From: Pseudomonadota bacterium
GTDB taxonomy: Bacteria > Pseudomonadota > Alphaproteobacteria > Rhodobacterales > Rhodobacteraceae
Direction: 5' to 3'
DNA length: 64,000 nt
Assembly: GCA_020161655.1 (NCBI GenBank)
Contig: JAIUPC010000002.1
Span: 1 to 64,000 of the forward strand
Shown: positions 25,618 to 34,665 of the stretch, piece after piece
How the letters are laid out: every line of letters starts with the position of its first letter
Numbering within the stretch: position 1 is the first letter of the stretch
Notes under the pieces: model-generated
Seen by the model: the letters and a program-made list of their open reading frames with translations, nothing else
What the model was told of the DNA's origin: nothing
The model's database searches: none
Program-made: the position numbers and the translations under genes

Positions 25618-27701
25618 CCCCGGCCTTGCAGATTTCGTCCCTCTTCAATCCGACCGTGCTACTGGCCCTCGCACTCATGGCGGTCATCATCATGATGATC
25701 CTGCCAATGCCGGCCTGGGTACTCGACATCGGGCTCGCGCTTTCCTTCGCGCTGGCCATCCTGATGTTCACCATCACGCTCTTCATCGAACGGCCCCTGG
25801 ATTTTTCCTCCTTTCCGACGATCCTCCTTGCCTCGCTGATGCTGAGGCTCTCGCTCAACGTCTCCTCGACGAAACTCATCATCGGCCAGGGCCATACCGG
25901 CACCGCCGCCGCCGGTCATGTCATCGAAGGCTTCGCCATGTTCATCATGTCGGGTTCGATCCTCATTGGCCTCGTGGTCTTCGGCGTCCTCCTGATCGTC
26001 AACTTCATCGTCATCACCAAGGGCGCGGGCCGCATGGCCGAAGTGGGCGCCCGCTTCGCGCTCGACGGGATGCCCGGCCGGCAGCTTGCCATCGACAGCG
26101 ACATGAACGCCGGCGCCATCGACCATGCCGAGGCGAAGATCCGGCGCGAGCGTGAACAGGCGGAGACAACCTTCTTCGGTTCGCTCGACGGGGCTTCGAA
26201 GTTCGTCAAGGGTGATGCGGTGGCGGGCCTTCTCATCACATTCCTCAACATCGTCGTCGGCCTGATCATCGGGGTGACGGTCCACAGCATGCCCTTCGGC
26301 CTCGCGCTTGAGACCTATGCCATCCTGACCGTCGGCGACGGGCTCGTGAGCCAGATCCCGGCGGTCATCATCTCGATCGCCTCGGCGCTTCTCCTGTCGC
26401 GGGGGGGGGCCAAGGGCGCCGCCGACCGCGATCTCTTCCGCCAGCTTGGCAAGTACCCGCCCGCGCTCGCGACGGTCGCCGTCCTGATGGCGTTGTTCGC
26501 CCTCGTGCCGGGTCTGCCGTTCGTCCCGTTCCTGAGCGGCGCCATCGCGCTTGCCGCGGCTGCGGAATACACGCGGCGGCGGGCGCTGAAGGAAGCTGCG
26601 GCATCGGAAGGGGAGCGCCCCGCGCAGGCCGAGCCGCGGCAGAAGTCGATGGGCGACATCCTGGATCTTGACGAGATCCACGTCGAATTCGCACCGGACC
26701 TGATCGCGATGGTGCTCGACCCCGGCGCTGGCATCGAGACCCGGATCAGCAACATGCGCAAACATGTCGCGACGACCTTCGGCCTGATCCTGCCGGAGAT
26801 AAGGCTCACCGACGACGCGCTGCTGGAGCGCGGGCAATACCGCATTCGCATCCAGGGTGTCGAACAGGCCTGCGGCAGGCTTTATCCAGATCAGGTTCTG
26901 GCACTTCTCGGCGCGGGTGACGCAACCCTGCCGGAGGGGCGCGATGTCGCCGAGCCGGTCTACGGCGCTCCGGCTCGCTGGTTGCCCCTGACCGATCAGG
27001 AACGCGCAGCCCTTGCCGGCGCAACCGTGGTCGGCCCGGTCGAGGTTCTGGCGACGCATCTTCTTGAGATCATCCGGCGCAATCTCGCCCGGCTCCTGAC
27101 CTTCAAGGCGGTGCGTCGGCTGCTTGAGGAAAGCGCCAATCTTTCCGACCCCGCCCGCAGCGCGGCCAACCGCAAACTCTATGACGAGCTTATTCCCGAC
27201 CGGGTGCCCGTCGATCTTCTGCATGCGGTCCTGAAGCTTCTGCTTGAGGAGCGGGTTTCGATCCGCAACCTGCCGCTCATCCTCGAAGCGGTGGCCGAGG
27301 GGCGCGGCCTTGGCGCGGCAGAGGCGGTCTGCGAACACGTCCGCCGGCGGCTCGGGTTCCAGCTTGTCGCCGAGTTGCGGCGGGCGGACGGGACCCTGCC
27401 CATCGTGCAGCTTGCACCGGAATGGGAGCAGAGCTTCGCCAAGCACCAGATCGACGGTGACCGTGGCCAGCCGGACATCGCCCTGCCCCCGGACCTTTTC
27501 AACCGGCTCGCCGCCAATATCGCAGAGAAGCTGGCCCGCGCCGGCGAAAAGGGGGTGTTTCCGGCGGTCTTGACCTCGGGTCGCCGCCGCCGCTTCGTCA
27601 AGACGGTGGCGCAGGCGCGCGGAATCACCGCGCCGGTCCTCTCGTTCGAGGAGATTGCCGCCGACGCACGCCCCTCGGTCGTCGGTCTCGTGCCGCCATG
27701 A
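25614..27701 (+). CDS. flhA: Flagellar export gate protein FlhA
   Basis: 695 residues, normal for FlhA. Eight membrane helices occupy roughly residues 15-310, with the conserved cytoplasmic loop after helix 4 (GAGRMAEVGARFALDGMPGRQLAIDSDMNAG). The large cytoplasmic domain begins near residue 340 and contains EIHVEFAPDLIAMV and IRISNMRKH-type segments. It forms the nonameric export gate at the base of the flagellum. It overlaps sltF upstream and fliR downstream (ATGA each). Confidence 0.97.
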   Translation: MTPALQISSLFNPTVLLALALMAVIIMMILPMPAWVLDIGLALSFALAILMFTITLFIERPLDFSSFPTILLASLMLRLSLNVSSTKLIIGQGHTGTAAAGHVIEGFAMFIMSGSILIGLVVFGVLLIVNFIVITKGAGRMAEVGARFALDGMPGRQLAIDSDMNAGAIDHAEAKIRREREQAETTFFGSLDGASKFVKGDAVAGLLITFLNIVVGLIIGVTVHSMPFGLALETYAILTVGDGLVSQIPAVIISIASALLLSRGGAKGAADRDLFRQLGKYPPALATVAVLMALFALVPGLPFVPFLSGAIALAAAAEYTRRRALKEAAASEGERPAQAEPRQKSMGDILDLDEIHVEFAPDLIAMVLDPGAGIETRISNMRKHVATTFGLILPEIRLTDDALLERGQYRIRIQGVEQACGRLYPDQVLALLGAGDATLPEGRDVAEPVYGAPARWLPLTDQERAALAGATVVGPVEVLATHLLEIIRRNLARLLTFKAVRRLLEESANLSDPARSAANRKLYDELIPDRVPVDLLHAVLKLLLEERVSIRNLPLILEAVAEGRGLGAAEAVCEHVRRRLGFQLVAELRRADGTLPIVQLAPEWEQSFAKHQIDGDRGQPDIALPPDLFNRLAANIAEKLARAGEKGVFPAVLTSGRRRRFVKTVAQARGITAPVLSFEEIAADARPSVVGLVPP

Positions 27702-28474
27702 CCGGGCTCTTGCAGGAGTTGATGGAGTTCGGAGAACGGGGCGCGCTGATCGGCGGCATCGTCTTTCTCCGCGTCGGTGCCGCGATGGCGCTTCTTCCCG
27801 GCTTCGGCGAGCGCACGGTGCCGGTGCGGGTGCGGCTTGCGCTCGCCATCGTCTTCACCCTGATCGTGGCGCCCGGCGCCGCCACCGGACCCATGCCGGA
27901 AACCATCGGCCTTCCCTTTGGCCTCAGGCTTCTCGCCACGGAGACGCTCGCCGGCCTTCTCATCGGCATCGTGCTGCGCCTGATGATCCTGGCGCTTGAA
28001 ATCGCCGGGGCGATCGCCGCGCAGTCGACCTCGCTCGCCCAGCTTTTTCCCGGCGGCGCCGAGCCGCAGCCGGTGGTGTCGCATATGCTCGTCTGGGCGG
28101 GCCTCGCTCTCGCGATGATGGCGGGCCTTCACGTCAGGCTTTGCGAGATCTTCCTTGCGTCCTACAGCATCCTGCCGGTCGGCGCCGTGACGGCGGCAGC
28201 GGTGATGAAGGCCTGGGCGCTTGACCACATCAGCGCCGCCTTCAGACTTGCCGTTCAGATCGCCGCCCCGTTCGTGGCGATCTCATTCCTCTACAACGTG
28301 GCGCTTGGCCTCATCAACCGCGCGGTCCCGCAACTGATGGTCTCTTTCATCGGCGCGCCGGCCATCACGCTGGTCTCGATGCTCCTCCTCATCCTGGCGC
28401 TGCCGACCGGTCTCGCGATCTGGTCTGCGGCGTTTTCGGCGCTTCTCGCCGATCCCTTCGGGAGCGCGCCGTGA
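27698..28474 (+). CDS. fliR: Flagellar export gate protein FliR
   Basis: 258 residues with six hydrophobic segments and the FliR landmarks FLRVGAAMALLPGFGERTVPVRVRLALA and AAQSTSLAQLFPGG. It is part of the FliPQR core channel. It overlaps flhA and flhB by start-stop codons. Confidence 0.95.
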   Translation: MTGLLQELMEFGERGALIGGIVFLRVGAAMALLPGFGERTVPVRVRLALAIVFTLIVAPGAATGPMPETIGLPFGLRLLATETLAGLLIGIVLRLMILALEIAGAIAAQSTSLAQLFPGGAEPQPVVSHMLVWAGLALAMMAGLHVRLCEIFLASYSILPVGAVTAAAVMKAWALDHISAAFRLAVQIAAPFVAISFLYNVALGLINRAVPQLMVSFIGAPAITLVSMLLLILALPTGLAIWSAAFSALLADPFGSAP

Positions 28475-29538
28475 GCGACGAGGACAGCGAGCGCGAACAT
28501 GAGCCGACACCGCAGAAGCTCGAGACAGCGCGGCGACAGGGCGACCTTGTCCGCTCGGCCGAGATTTCCACCGCCGCCTCTTACGCCGGATTCCTCGCCG
28601 CGGCCTTCACGCTTGGGCCGATGGTACTGCGCCGGATGGGCGGGGGCGCCGTCGCGCTGACCGAGCTTCGCTGGCAAGGCGGCGGGTCGCTCTTCGGGCC
28701 GGCACTTGCCGCCGCAGGGTGGATGCTGCTGCCCGCGGTGTTGCTGATCGCGGTCCCTGCCGCGGCGGTCGTTATCGCCGTCTTCGCCCAACGCGCCTTC
28801 GTCTTCGCCCCCGAAAAGCTTGAACCGCGCCTGTCACGGATCAACCCGCTGGCGAATGCCGCGCAGAAATTCGGCATCTCCGGGCTGGCCGAATTCGCGC
28901 GAAGCCTGGTGAAGCTCGTCGCCGTCAGCGTGCTTCTTGGCTATTTCATCCTGCGTGAGCTGCCTGCCCTTCTGATGACCCAGTATCAAGAGGAACCTCT
29001 GGCCTCCGCAGCACTGATGCGGCTTCTTCTTCAGTTCATGTTCTGGATTCTGGCACTTGCCGCCACGATCGCTGCGTTCGACTGGCTCTGGCAGCGGCAC
29101 GAGTTTCTCAAACGCAACCGGATGACGCGGCAGGAACTTCTTGACGACATGAAGCAGTCGGAGGGCGACCCCCATGTCAAGGGGCAGCGGCGCCGGCGCG
29201 CGGAGGAGATCGCCCAGCAGCGGATGCTGACCGATGTTCCGAAGGCCGATGTCGTGATCGTCAACCCGACGCATTACGCGGTGGCGTTGAAGTGGAAGCG
29301 CGGATCGGGTCGCGCGCCCGTCTGCGTCGCCAAAGGCGTCGACGAGATGGCGGCGCGCATCCGCGAATGCGCGGCGACCGCCGGGGTACCGATCCGCTCC
29401 GACCCGCCAGCGGCGCGGGCGCTTTACGCCAGCGTCGACATCGGCGGCGAGATCCTGCCCGAACATTATGCGCCCGTTGCAGCCGCAATGCGCTTTGCCG
29501 AAACCATGCGCGGAAAGGCGCGACGGGCATGGCGGTGA
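28471..29538 (+). CDS. flhB: Flagellar export switch protein FlhB
   Basis: 355 residues with a GTG start overlapping fliR (GTGA). The N-terminus is DSEREHEPTPQKLETARRQGD, the normal FlhB opening. Four membrane helices are followed by a cytoplasmic linker (RMTRQELLDDMKQSEGDP) and the self-cleavage site NPTH (VIVNPTHYAVAL near residue 265). Cleavage there switches export from rod/hook to filament substrates. The last 10 bases overlap the next gene. Confidence 0.97.
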   Translation: MSDEDSEREHEPTPQKLETARRQGDLVRSAEISTAASYAGFLAAAFTLGPMVLRRMGGGAVALTELRWQGGGSLFGPALAAAGWMLLPAVLLIAVPAAAVVIAVFAQRAFVFAPEKLEPRLSRINPLANAAQKFGISGLAEFARSLVKLVAVSVLLGYFILRELPALLMTQYQEEPLASAALMRLLLQFMFWILALAATIAAFDWLWQRHEFLKRNRMTRQELLDDMKQSEGDPHVKGQRRRRAEEIAQQRMLTDVPKADVVIVNPTHYAVALKWKRGSGRAPVCVAKGVDEMAARIRECAATAGVPIRSDPPAARALYASVDIGGEILPEHYAPVAAAMRFAETMRGKARRAWR

Positions 29539-29924
29539 TCCCCGACACCCGGCAGCTTCAGCGCCTGCAGTCGATCGCGAAGATGCTCCGCGACCGCGAT
29601 CTTGGCGCGGTCGCCGCATCCTTGCGCCGCGTGAAGGAGGCGGAGCGGCAGATCGAAGATCTGGCGCAGCACGAAGCCCGGCTTCACGCCGACATGGCAA
29701 CTACCCCCGACGCGCGGGATCTTTTGCAGATGCAGAGCTACGGGCGGCTGGTCGGCCTGCAGATCAGCCGCCTTGCCGCTGAACGCGATGCCCACGCGGC
29801 AGAGGCTGAGGCCGGTCTCGCGGTCGCGCGGCGATCCTTCGCGCGGGCAAACGTCACCGATGCGCTGGTCGGGATGGCCGCGAAGGAACGACGGGCGCTG
29901 CGGGAGCGCGGATCGCAGGCCTGA
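29529..29924 (+). CDS. FliJ-like coiled-coil protein
   Basis: 131 residues from the ATG at 29529, which overlaps the flhB end. Nearly all of it is predicted helix: long heptad-like runs (RLQSIAKMLRDRDLGAVAASLRRVKEAERQIEDLAQHEARL, then RLVGLQISRLAAERDAHAAEAEAG). It has no signal or membrane segment. Size and coiled-coil character fit FliJ, the small export-ATPase cofactor that is otherwise not seen in this cluster, but sequence identity to FliJ is not obvious to me. It may also be a separate flagellar chaperone. Confidence 0.6.
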   Translation: MAVIPDTRQLQRLQSIAKMLRDRDLGAVAASLRRVKEAERQIEDLAQHEARLHADMATTPDARDLLQMQSYGRLVGLQISRLAAERDAHAAEAEAGLAVARRSFARANVTDALVGMAAKERRALRERGSQA

Positions 29925-29942
29925 GCCCGGTCGCAGGTCTCA

Positions 29943-30524
29943 TCAGCTGTCCTGCCGGACAATATCCACGATGAGCACGTCGTCGAGGAGATTGCCGAGA
30001 ATGGTCCGGGCAGTTTCGATCAGCGCCTTTCTGAGCTGCGCCATCCGGCTCGACTGGGTGAAGGCACCGTCGAAGCCCTTGGCGTTGGCATGGTCGAAAA
30101 GCACCTGAAGGAAACTGTCGCGCAACTTCGGCTCGGCGGCGAAGACTGCTTCGCTGGCGCCGGTCTCCACCTCGAGCGTGATCGACAGGATCACGAGGGC
30201 CGAGACGTCATTGCCGCGGATCACCGGGACGACGAACTGGTTGTTCAGCTTGACGAATTCGGTTGGCGCAGCGGGCCCGGCGTCTTGCGCCTCCTTGGAC
30301 TCTCGCTCGGCCACCGCCGACCCGGAGCCGGACGCCGCCGCCGTCTCTTGAGGCGTGGACGCGGCAGCCGGCTCGGGCGACGCCTCCGCTGCAAGGGGAT
30401 CCACCCCGACGCTTTCGCTTTGGCCTTCCGCCGCAGCTTCGGTCGCGGGGCGCAGGACGTACCCCGCCCCCGCACCGGCGATGAGGCCGAAGAGCCCGAG
30501 GATGACCGGAAGAAGCTTGCGCAT
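29943..30524 (-). CDS. fliL: Flagellar basal-body-associated protein FliL
   Basis: 193 residues. One N-terminal membrane helix (residues 5-24), an Ala/Glu/Ser-rich linker (about 30-85), and a periplasmic FliL domain: FVKLNNQFVVPVI, ALVILSITLEVE, LRDSFLQVLFDHA and the ending LLDDVLIVDIVRQ. FliL surrounds the stator and supports torque. It is the last gene of the minus-strand run flgB-flgC-fliE-fliQ-flgF-flgG-flgA-flgH-fliL, and converges with the FliJ-like gene (18 bases between stops). Confidence 0.92.
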   Translation of the reverse strand: MRKLLPVILGLFGLIAGAGAGYVLRPATEAAAEGQSESVGVDPLAAEASPEPAAASTPQETAAASGSGSAVAERESKEAQDAGPAAPTEFVKLNNQFVVPVIRGNDVSALVILSITLEVETGASEAVFAAEPKLRDSFLQVLFDHANAKGFDGAFTQSSRMAQLRKALIETARTILGNLLDDVLIVDIVRQDS

Positions 30525-30530
30525 GGCGGG

Positions 30531-31256
30531 TCAGAACGGCAGCACGGCGTCAGCGACCTGCTGGCCGTAGCGCGGCTGCTGCACATCGGTGATCTGGCCG
30601 CGCCCACCGTAGGAAATGCGCGCGCCCGCGATCTTGTCATAGGTGATCTCATTCTGGCGCGAGATGTCTTCGGGGCGCACGAAGCCTTCGACGATCAGCT
30701 CGCGCAGCTCGAAGTTCACGCGGACCTCCTGCGATCCCTGGATATGAAGCACACCGTTCGGCAGCGTTTCGACCACGGCGGCCGCAACGCGCAGCGTCAG
30801 CTTTTCCTTGCGGCTGACCGAGCCGTCGCCTTGATAGGTGGACTGCGACTTCGTCGAGATGGCCTGGCCGAGGCTTGCGCCGGCGGGCAGGTTCTGGTCG
30901 ATCCTTTGCGGGATGCCGAGCATCTGGGGAATTCCCATTGTGTCGGACCCGTTCCGCGACCGGCCCGAGGAGTTCGAGATCTCGGCCTTGTCGTCGATCT
31001 CGATCACCACAGTGAGGATGTCGCCGCGCCGCCCGGCGCGGCGGTCGCCGAGAAGCGACCCGCGCGAGCCCGACCAAAGCGAGGCGACGTCCTGCGCGCG
31101 CCCCGTCGCGACATCCTGCGGCAGGCCCATCGAGGCCATGGAGGAATATTCGCTGCCCGAGGCAAGTGGCGTAAAGGCGGGCGCCTTGCCGACACTCTCA
31201 AGCCGCTGGCACCCGGCCAGAAGGACGAGGGCGATGACCAATAGGGGCGTTCTCAA
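30531..31256 (-). CDS. flgH: Flagellar L-ring lipoprotein FlgH
   Basis: 241 residues. I choose the TTG at 31256 because GAAGGAG stands 8 bases upstream and it gives a compact lipoprotein signal (RTPLLVIALVLLAGC). The TTG at 31271 overlaps the flgA stop and would place that ribosome binding site inside the gene. The mature protein has SLWSGSRGSLLGDRRAGRRGDILTVVI, the SKSQSTYQGDGSVSRKEKL region and GFVRPEDISRQNEITYDKIAGARISYGGRG, all typical. It forms the outer-membrane ring around the rod. Confidence 0.92.
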   Translation of the reverse strand: MRTPLLVIALVLLAGCQRLESVGKAPAFTPLASGSEYSSMASMGLPQDVATGRAQDVASLWSGSRGSLLGDRRAGRRGDILTVVIEIDDKAEISNSSGRSRNGSDTMGIPQMLGIPQRIDQNLPAGASLGQAISTKSQSTYQGDGSVSRKEKLTLRVAAAVVETLPNGVLHIQGSQEVRVNFELRELIVEGFVRPEDISRQNEITYDKIAGARISYGGRGQITDVQQPRYGQQVADAVLPF

Positions 31257-31267
31257 GTCTTTCTCCT

Positions 31268-31690
31268 TCAACGGTTTGGCCTCACCGAGACTGAGCCATC
31301 GGGCATCACCATTCCGGTGACCGTGGCGCGCGAGGCGGTGTTCATGATGCGGATGAGGTCGCCCTCGCCGCCGCGGCCCAGCGCGCGGCCTTCGGCGGAG
31401 ATGAGAAGCGTGCCAGAGGTGAAAATCAGGGGGACGATCTGGTTGCGCTCGACCAGCGTGGGGGCGCCGGCATTCTGCGCGAAGACCGGGCGATCCTTGA
31501 AGACCGCGACCAGCGTCTCGCGCCCGATGACATCCTCAAGCCGGGTCGCGGCACCGGCGACCGTGCCGGGTTTCAGCGTAACATCCCCGGCAGCGATGAC
31601 GGTCCGCGCCTGCAGCGATCTCAGCGCCACCACGGTATCGGCGGCGGCAGGCCCGGCCAGACAGGCCGCGATGCACAATACCCACCGCAT
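31268..31690 (-). CDS. flgA: Flagellar P-ring assembly chaperone FlgA (short form)
   Basis: 140 residues with a signal peptide (about residues 1-17) and a SAF-type domain: ARTVIAAGDVTLKPGT, DVIGRETLVAVFKDRPV and NQIVPLIFTSGTLLISAEGRAL. It is shorter than enterobacterial FlgA, as in other alphaproteobacteria. It helps the P-ring protein FlgI assemble in the periplasm; flgI itself is not in this window. Its start overlaps the flgG stop by one base. Confidence 0.88.
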   Translation of the reverse strand: MRWVLCIAACLAGPAAADTVVALRSLQARTVIAAGDVTLKPGTVAGAATRLEDVIGRETLVAVFKDRPVFAQNAGAPTLVERNQIVPLIFTSGTLLISAEGRALGRGGEGDLIRIMNTASRATVTGMVMPDGSVSVRPNR

Positions 31691-32475
31691 CAGCGCAACT
31701 GCGTCGTCGCGCCAAGCATCTGATCGGCGGCGGTGATGACCTTGGCGTTCAACTCATAGCCGCGCTGCGCCTCGATGAGATCGGTGATCTCGCGCACGGC
31801 ATCGACGGAACTATCCTCGAGAAAGCCCTGCCGCAGGGTGCCGAGGCCGTTCTCGCCCGGAGCCGCGATCAGTGCCGGGCCTGAGGCCGAAGTTTCGAGA
31901 AAGAGGTTCGATCCGGTCGCCTCAAGCCCCTTCTCGTTGGTGAAACCGGCGAGGGTAAGCTGCCCGAGCTGTTCGGGCTGAACCCTGTCGGTGAAATAGG
32001 CATAGACCTCGCCCGAGGCGCTGATCGAGACCGAGCGCGCATCGGAGGGAATGGTGATGCCGGGCGCGAGCGGATAGCCGTCCGAGGTCACGATCAGACC
32101 ATCGGCGGAGCGCTTCAGCGCACCGTCGCGCGTATAGGCGGAGAGGCCCGAGGGCAGCGTGACCTCCAGATAGCCAAGCCCCTCGACGGCAATGTCGAGG
32201 TCACCGCCCGTCGCCGAAAGGGAGCCTTGCGCGACATTGACGGTGACGGAGGCCGGCCGCACACCAAGCCCAAGCTGGACACCGGCGGGAACCACGGTTC
32301 CGTCGGCCGAGGATATTGTCCCCGGCCGGGTCAGCTGCTGGTAATGCAGGTCGGCGAATTCGGCGCGACGGGCGTTGTAGCCGGTGGTCGACATGTTTGC
32401 GAGGTTGTTCGAGATGACCTCGACCCGCATCTGCTGCGCTGCCATGCCGGTTGCCGCAATCTGGAGTGCTCTCAT
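31690..32475 (-). CDS. flgG: Flagellar distal rod protein FlgG
   Basis: 261 residues, the standard FlgG length. The N-terminal rod motif is [37 protein letters not shown], followed by the FlgG-type insertion DLHYQQL. The C-terminus has [26 protein letters not shown]-type helices ([20 protein letters not shown]). It builds the distal rod. Confidence 0.96.
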   Translation of the reverse strand: [261 protein letters not shown]

Positions 32476-32486
32476 CGCCCGTCCCT

Positions 32487-33206
32487 TCAGCCTTTGCCTG
32501 TCGCCTCGATGACCGAGCGGATGCGGCGGTCTTCGCTATCGAGAAATCCCTGGCCGAGTTCGTAGGCGCGCTGCACCTCGATCATGCGGGCGATCTCAGT
32601 CACCGCATTGACGTTCGACTGTTCCAGAAATCCCTGAAATATCTTACCGCCCGTCACGGGTTCCACCCCGTCTGGCGCGTCGAACCGGCTCGCACCATCG
32701 GCGACAAGACCCGTTGCTCCGGCGGACGCCCAGAGGCCGATCTGGGCAACCGGAATGCCATCGGCCGAAACGGTGCCGTCGCCGCCAATGGCGATCTTTG
32801 CAGCACCCGCCGGAACCGCGACCGGCGATCCGCCCGCATCGAGAAGCCTCATGCCGTCGGAGGTCACAAGCTCGCCCTCGCCCGAGGCCAGAAACGCACC
32901 CGACCGCGTCAGCCGGTTTCCGGCCGGCGTTTCGATCAGGAAGTAGCCGTCGCCCTCTATCGCAAGGTCGAAAGTGCCGCCGGTCTGGGTGAGTGCGCCT
33001 TGTGCATCGTTGACGAGGCGTCCTTCAGCATTCGCCATCGACAGCGACGGCGCGCCCGGACCGACCCGTGCAACATGCTCGGCGAAGACCACGCCTTCGG
33101 CCCGGAAGCCGGTGGTAGAGGCATTGGCGATGTTGTTGGCGATGACCCGCATCTCGGCCATCAGGCCGGACTGGCGGTTGAGCGTCGTGTAAAGGCTGTT
33201 TTCCAC
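32487..33206 (-). CDS. flgF: Flagellar proximal rod protein FlgF
   Basis: 239 residues with a GTG start. It opens with the rod pattern MENSLYTTLNRQSGLMAEMRVIANNIANASTTGF and ends with SNVNAVTEIARMIEVQRAYE followed by an amphipathic helix. It is slightly shorter than FlgG and lies between fliQ and flgG, the usual order here. Confidence 0.94.
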   Translation of the reverse strand: MENSLYTTLNRQSGLMAEMRVIANNIANASTTGFRAEGVVFAEHVARVGPGAPSLSMANAEGRLVNDAQGALTQTGGTFDLAIEGDGYFLIETPAGNRLTRSGAFLASGEGELVTSDGMRLLDAGGSPVAVPAGAAKIAIGGDGTVSADGIPVAQIGLWASAGATGLVADGASRFDAPDGVEPVTGGKIFQGFLEQSNVNAVTEIARMIEVQRAYELGQGFLDSEDRRIRSVIEATGKG

Positions 33207-33207
33207 C

Positions 33208-33474
33208 CTAGTGCCTCGCGATCATCGGGATGACGCCATCGGTGAAATACTGGACGAGCGCGCCGGACATGAAGGTCATCGACACCCAGAAAACGAGGAT
33301 CATCGCACCGACCTTCGGCACGAAGGTCAGCGTCATCTCCTGGACCGAGGTCAGCGCCTGGAAAAGGCCGATGACCACGCCCATCACCAACGCCACTGCC
33401 AGAAGCGGCGCCGAGATGATGACGGCGACCCATAAACCTTCGCGGAGGATGTCGAACAGCGCCTGCTCGCCCAT
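33208..33474 (-). CDS. fliQ: Flagellar export gate protein FliQ
   Basis: 88 residues with two membrane helices (about 15-37 and 53-75). ISAPLLAVALVMGVVIGLFQALTSVQEMTLTFVPK is the characteristic FliQ core. It joins FliP and FliR in the export channel. Its stop lies one base before the flgF start codon. Confidence 0.95.
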   Translation of the reverse strand: MGEQALFDILREGLWVAVIISAPLLAVALVMGVVIGLFQALTSVQEMTLTFVPKVGAMILVFWVSMTFMSGALVQYFTDGVIPMIARH

Positions 33475-33477
33475 CGG

Positions 33478-33777
33478 TCAGACCTGCATCCTGAGGATTT
33501 CCTGATAGGCCTCGACGACCTTGTCGCGCAGCGTCACCGCGGTTTCGACGGCAAGCTCGCTCGCCGCCAGCGCCTCGACCAGCGCTTGGGGCTCCGCGTT
33601 CCCGGTCATCGTCGCCGTGGCGGTCTGTTCTCCAGCCCGGAGCGTATCGGCAAAGTCACCGACGAGGCGGGTGAAGCCGTTCTCCGCCCCGCCGGTGCCG
33701 GCGGGCGCGGCCAGAGGCGCGGTCGCGGGGCGGGTCTGGGCATAGGACTGCGCGGCGAGTGAGCTTCTGATATCCAT
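33478..33777 (-). CDS. fliE: Flagellar hook-basal body adaptor FliE
   Basis: 99 residues, all alpha-helical toward the C-terminus. The final stretch (ALAASELAVETAVTLRDKVVEAYQEILRMQV) is the conserved FliE ending. It joins the MS ring to the rod. It lies 14 bases after flgC and 3 before fliQ. Confidence 0.92.
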   Translation of the reverse strand: MDIRSSLAAQSYAQTRPATAPLAAPAGTGGAENGFTRLVGDFADTLRAGEQTATATMTGNAEPQALVEALAASELAVETAVTLRDKVVEAYQEILRMQV

Positions 33778-33791
33778 TCTGTCCCTGCCGG

Positions 33792-34184
33792 TTATCTGCG
33801 CAGGAGCGCGAGCAGGCTCTGCGCCATCTGGCGGGTCTGGTCGAACATCCTGAGATTGGCTTCGTAACTGCGCTGCGCCTCGCGCGCGTCGGCGATTTCG
33901 GTAACGAGGTCGACGTTTGATCCGTCGAGATAGCCGTTCTCATCCGCCAGCGGATTGCCCGGATCGAGAATGCGGGTGAGGTCGGCCGGATCGAGACGGA
34001 CCTTGCCGCTGCGCACCGCGCCGCTCTTCTCGCCATCCTGGACCACGGCCTCGAAGGCGACCATCTTGCGGCGGTAGCCCGGCGTATCGGCGTTGGCGAT
34101 GTTCTCGGAGACATGACGCAGACGCGACGCCTGCGCTTCCATGCCGCTTGCCGCGATCGAGAGGCTGGAACTGAAATCGTTCAT
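33792..34184 (-). CDS. flgC: Flagellar proximal rod protein FlgC
   Basis: 130 residues. N-terminal rod motif LSIAASGMEAQASRLRHVSENIANADTPGYRRK and C-terminal DLVTEIADAREAQRSYEANLRMF are diagnostic. Confidence 0.95.
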   Translation of the reverse strand: MNDFSSSLSIAASGMEAQASRLRHVSENIANADTPGYRRKMVAFEAVVQDGEKSGAVRSGKVRLDPADLTRILDPGNPLADENGYLDGSNVDLVTEIADAREAQRSYEANLRMFDQTRQMAQSLLALLRR

Positions 34185-34196
34185 TTCTCAGCCCCC

Positions 34197-34583
34197 TCAG
34201 CGGCGCCCGAGGCTGGCACGAAGTATGTCGAGCGACTTGCCGTAGACGGCGAGGGCAAGGTCATGTTCGCGCCGAACCTCGGCGGATTTCACCATCTCGG
34301 TTTCAAGCGAAACGCTGTTGCCGTTCGGCGACATCTCAGAAAGGGATACCTGCGGGGCGGACGCATTCGCGGCGCTGTCGTCGGCGCCTAAATGCCCTGG
34401 CCGCGTGCGCGTCATGCCGGCGCCGTCCGCTTCCCGGTAGGTCGCCGCGAAATCGGCAATGTCCCTGGCGCGATAGCCGGGTGTATCGGCATTCGCGACA
34501 TTCTCCGCGATCAATGCCTGCCGGGCAGCGGCATGGGCCGACAGCGACGAGGCAATCGCCAGAACCTCTGGTTTGATGAACAT
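34197..34583 (-). CDS. flgB: Flagellar proximal rod protein FlgB
   Basis: 128 residues. It contains AAARQALIAENVANADTPGYRARDIADF and the C-terminal helix VKSAEVRREHDLALAVYGKS. It is the first gene of the nine-gene minus-strand basal-body operon and diverges from fliI across an 82-base promoter region. Confidence 0.94.
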   Translation of the reverse strand: MFIKPEVLAIASSLSAHAAARQALIAENVANADTPGYRARDIADFAATYREADGAGMTRTRPGHLGADDSAANASAPQVSLSEMSPNGNSVSLETEMVKSAEVRREHDLALAVYGKSLDILRASLGRR

Positions 34584-34604
34584 CGGGGCTTCTCCTCCGA
34601 ACTT

Positions 34605-34619
34605 TCAATCAAGCCTTAA
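34605..34619. promoter_or_regulatory. Candidate CtrA-type box between flgB and fliI
   Basis: The minus strand reads TTAA-GGCTTGA-TTGA, one mismatch from the CtrA consensus TTAA-N7-TTAA. It lies in the 82-base divergent region, where CtrA control would be expected for an alphaproteobacterial-type flagellum. A single near-match can occur by chance. Confidence 0.35.
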
Positions 34620-34665
34620 TTCCGATTCGTTTAGAAAGGGTAATGCGGAACAAAGGGAGATCGCC

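Noticed and set aside
25659-27446. 595-codon minus-strand frame opposite flhA
   Set aside because: FlhA is unmistakable on the other strand; the antisense frame has no family likeness.
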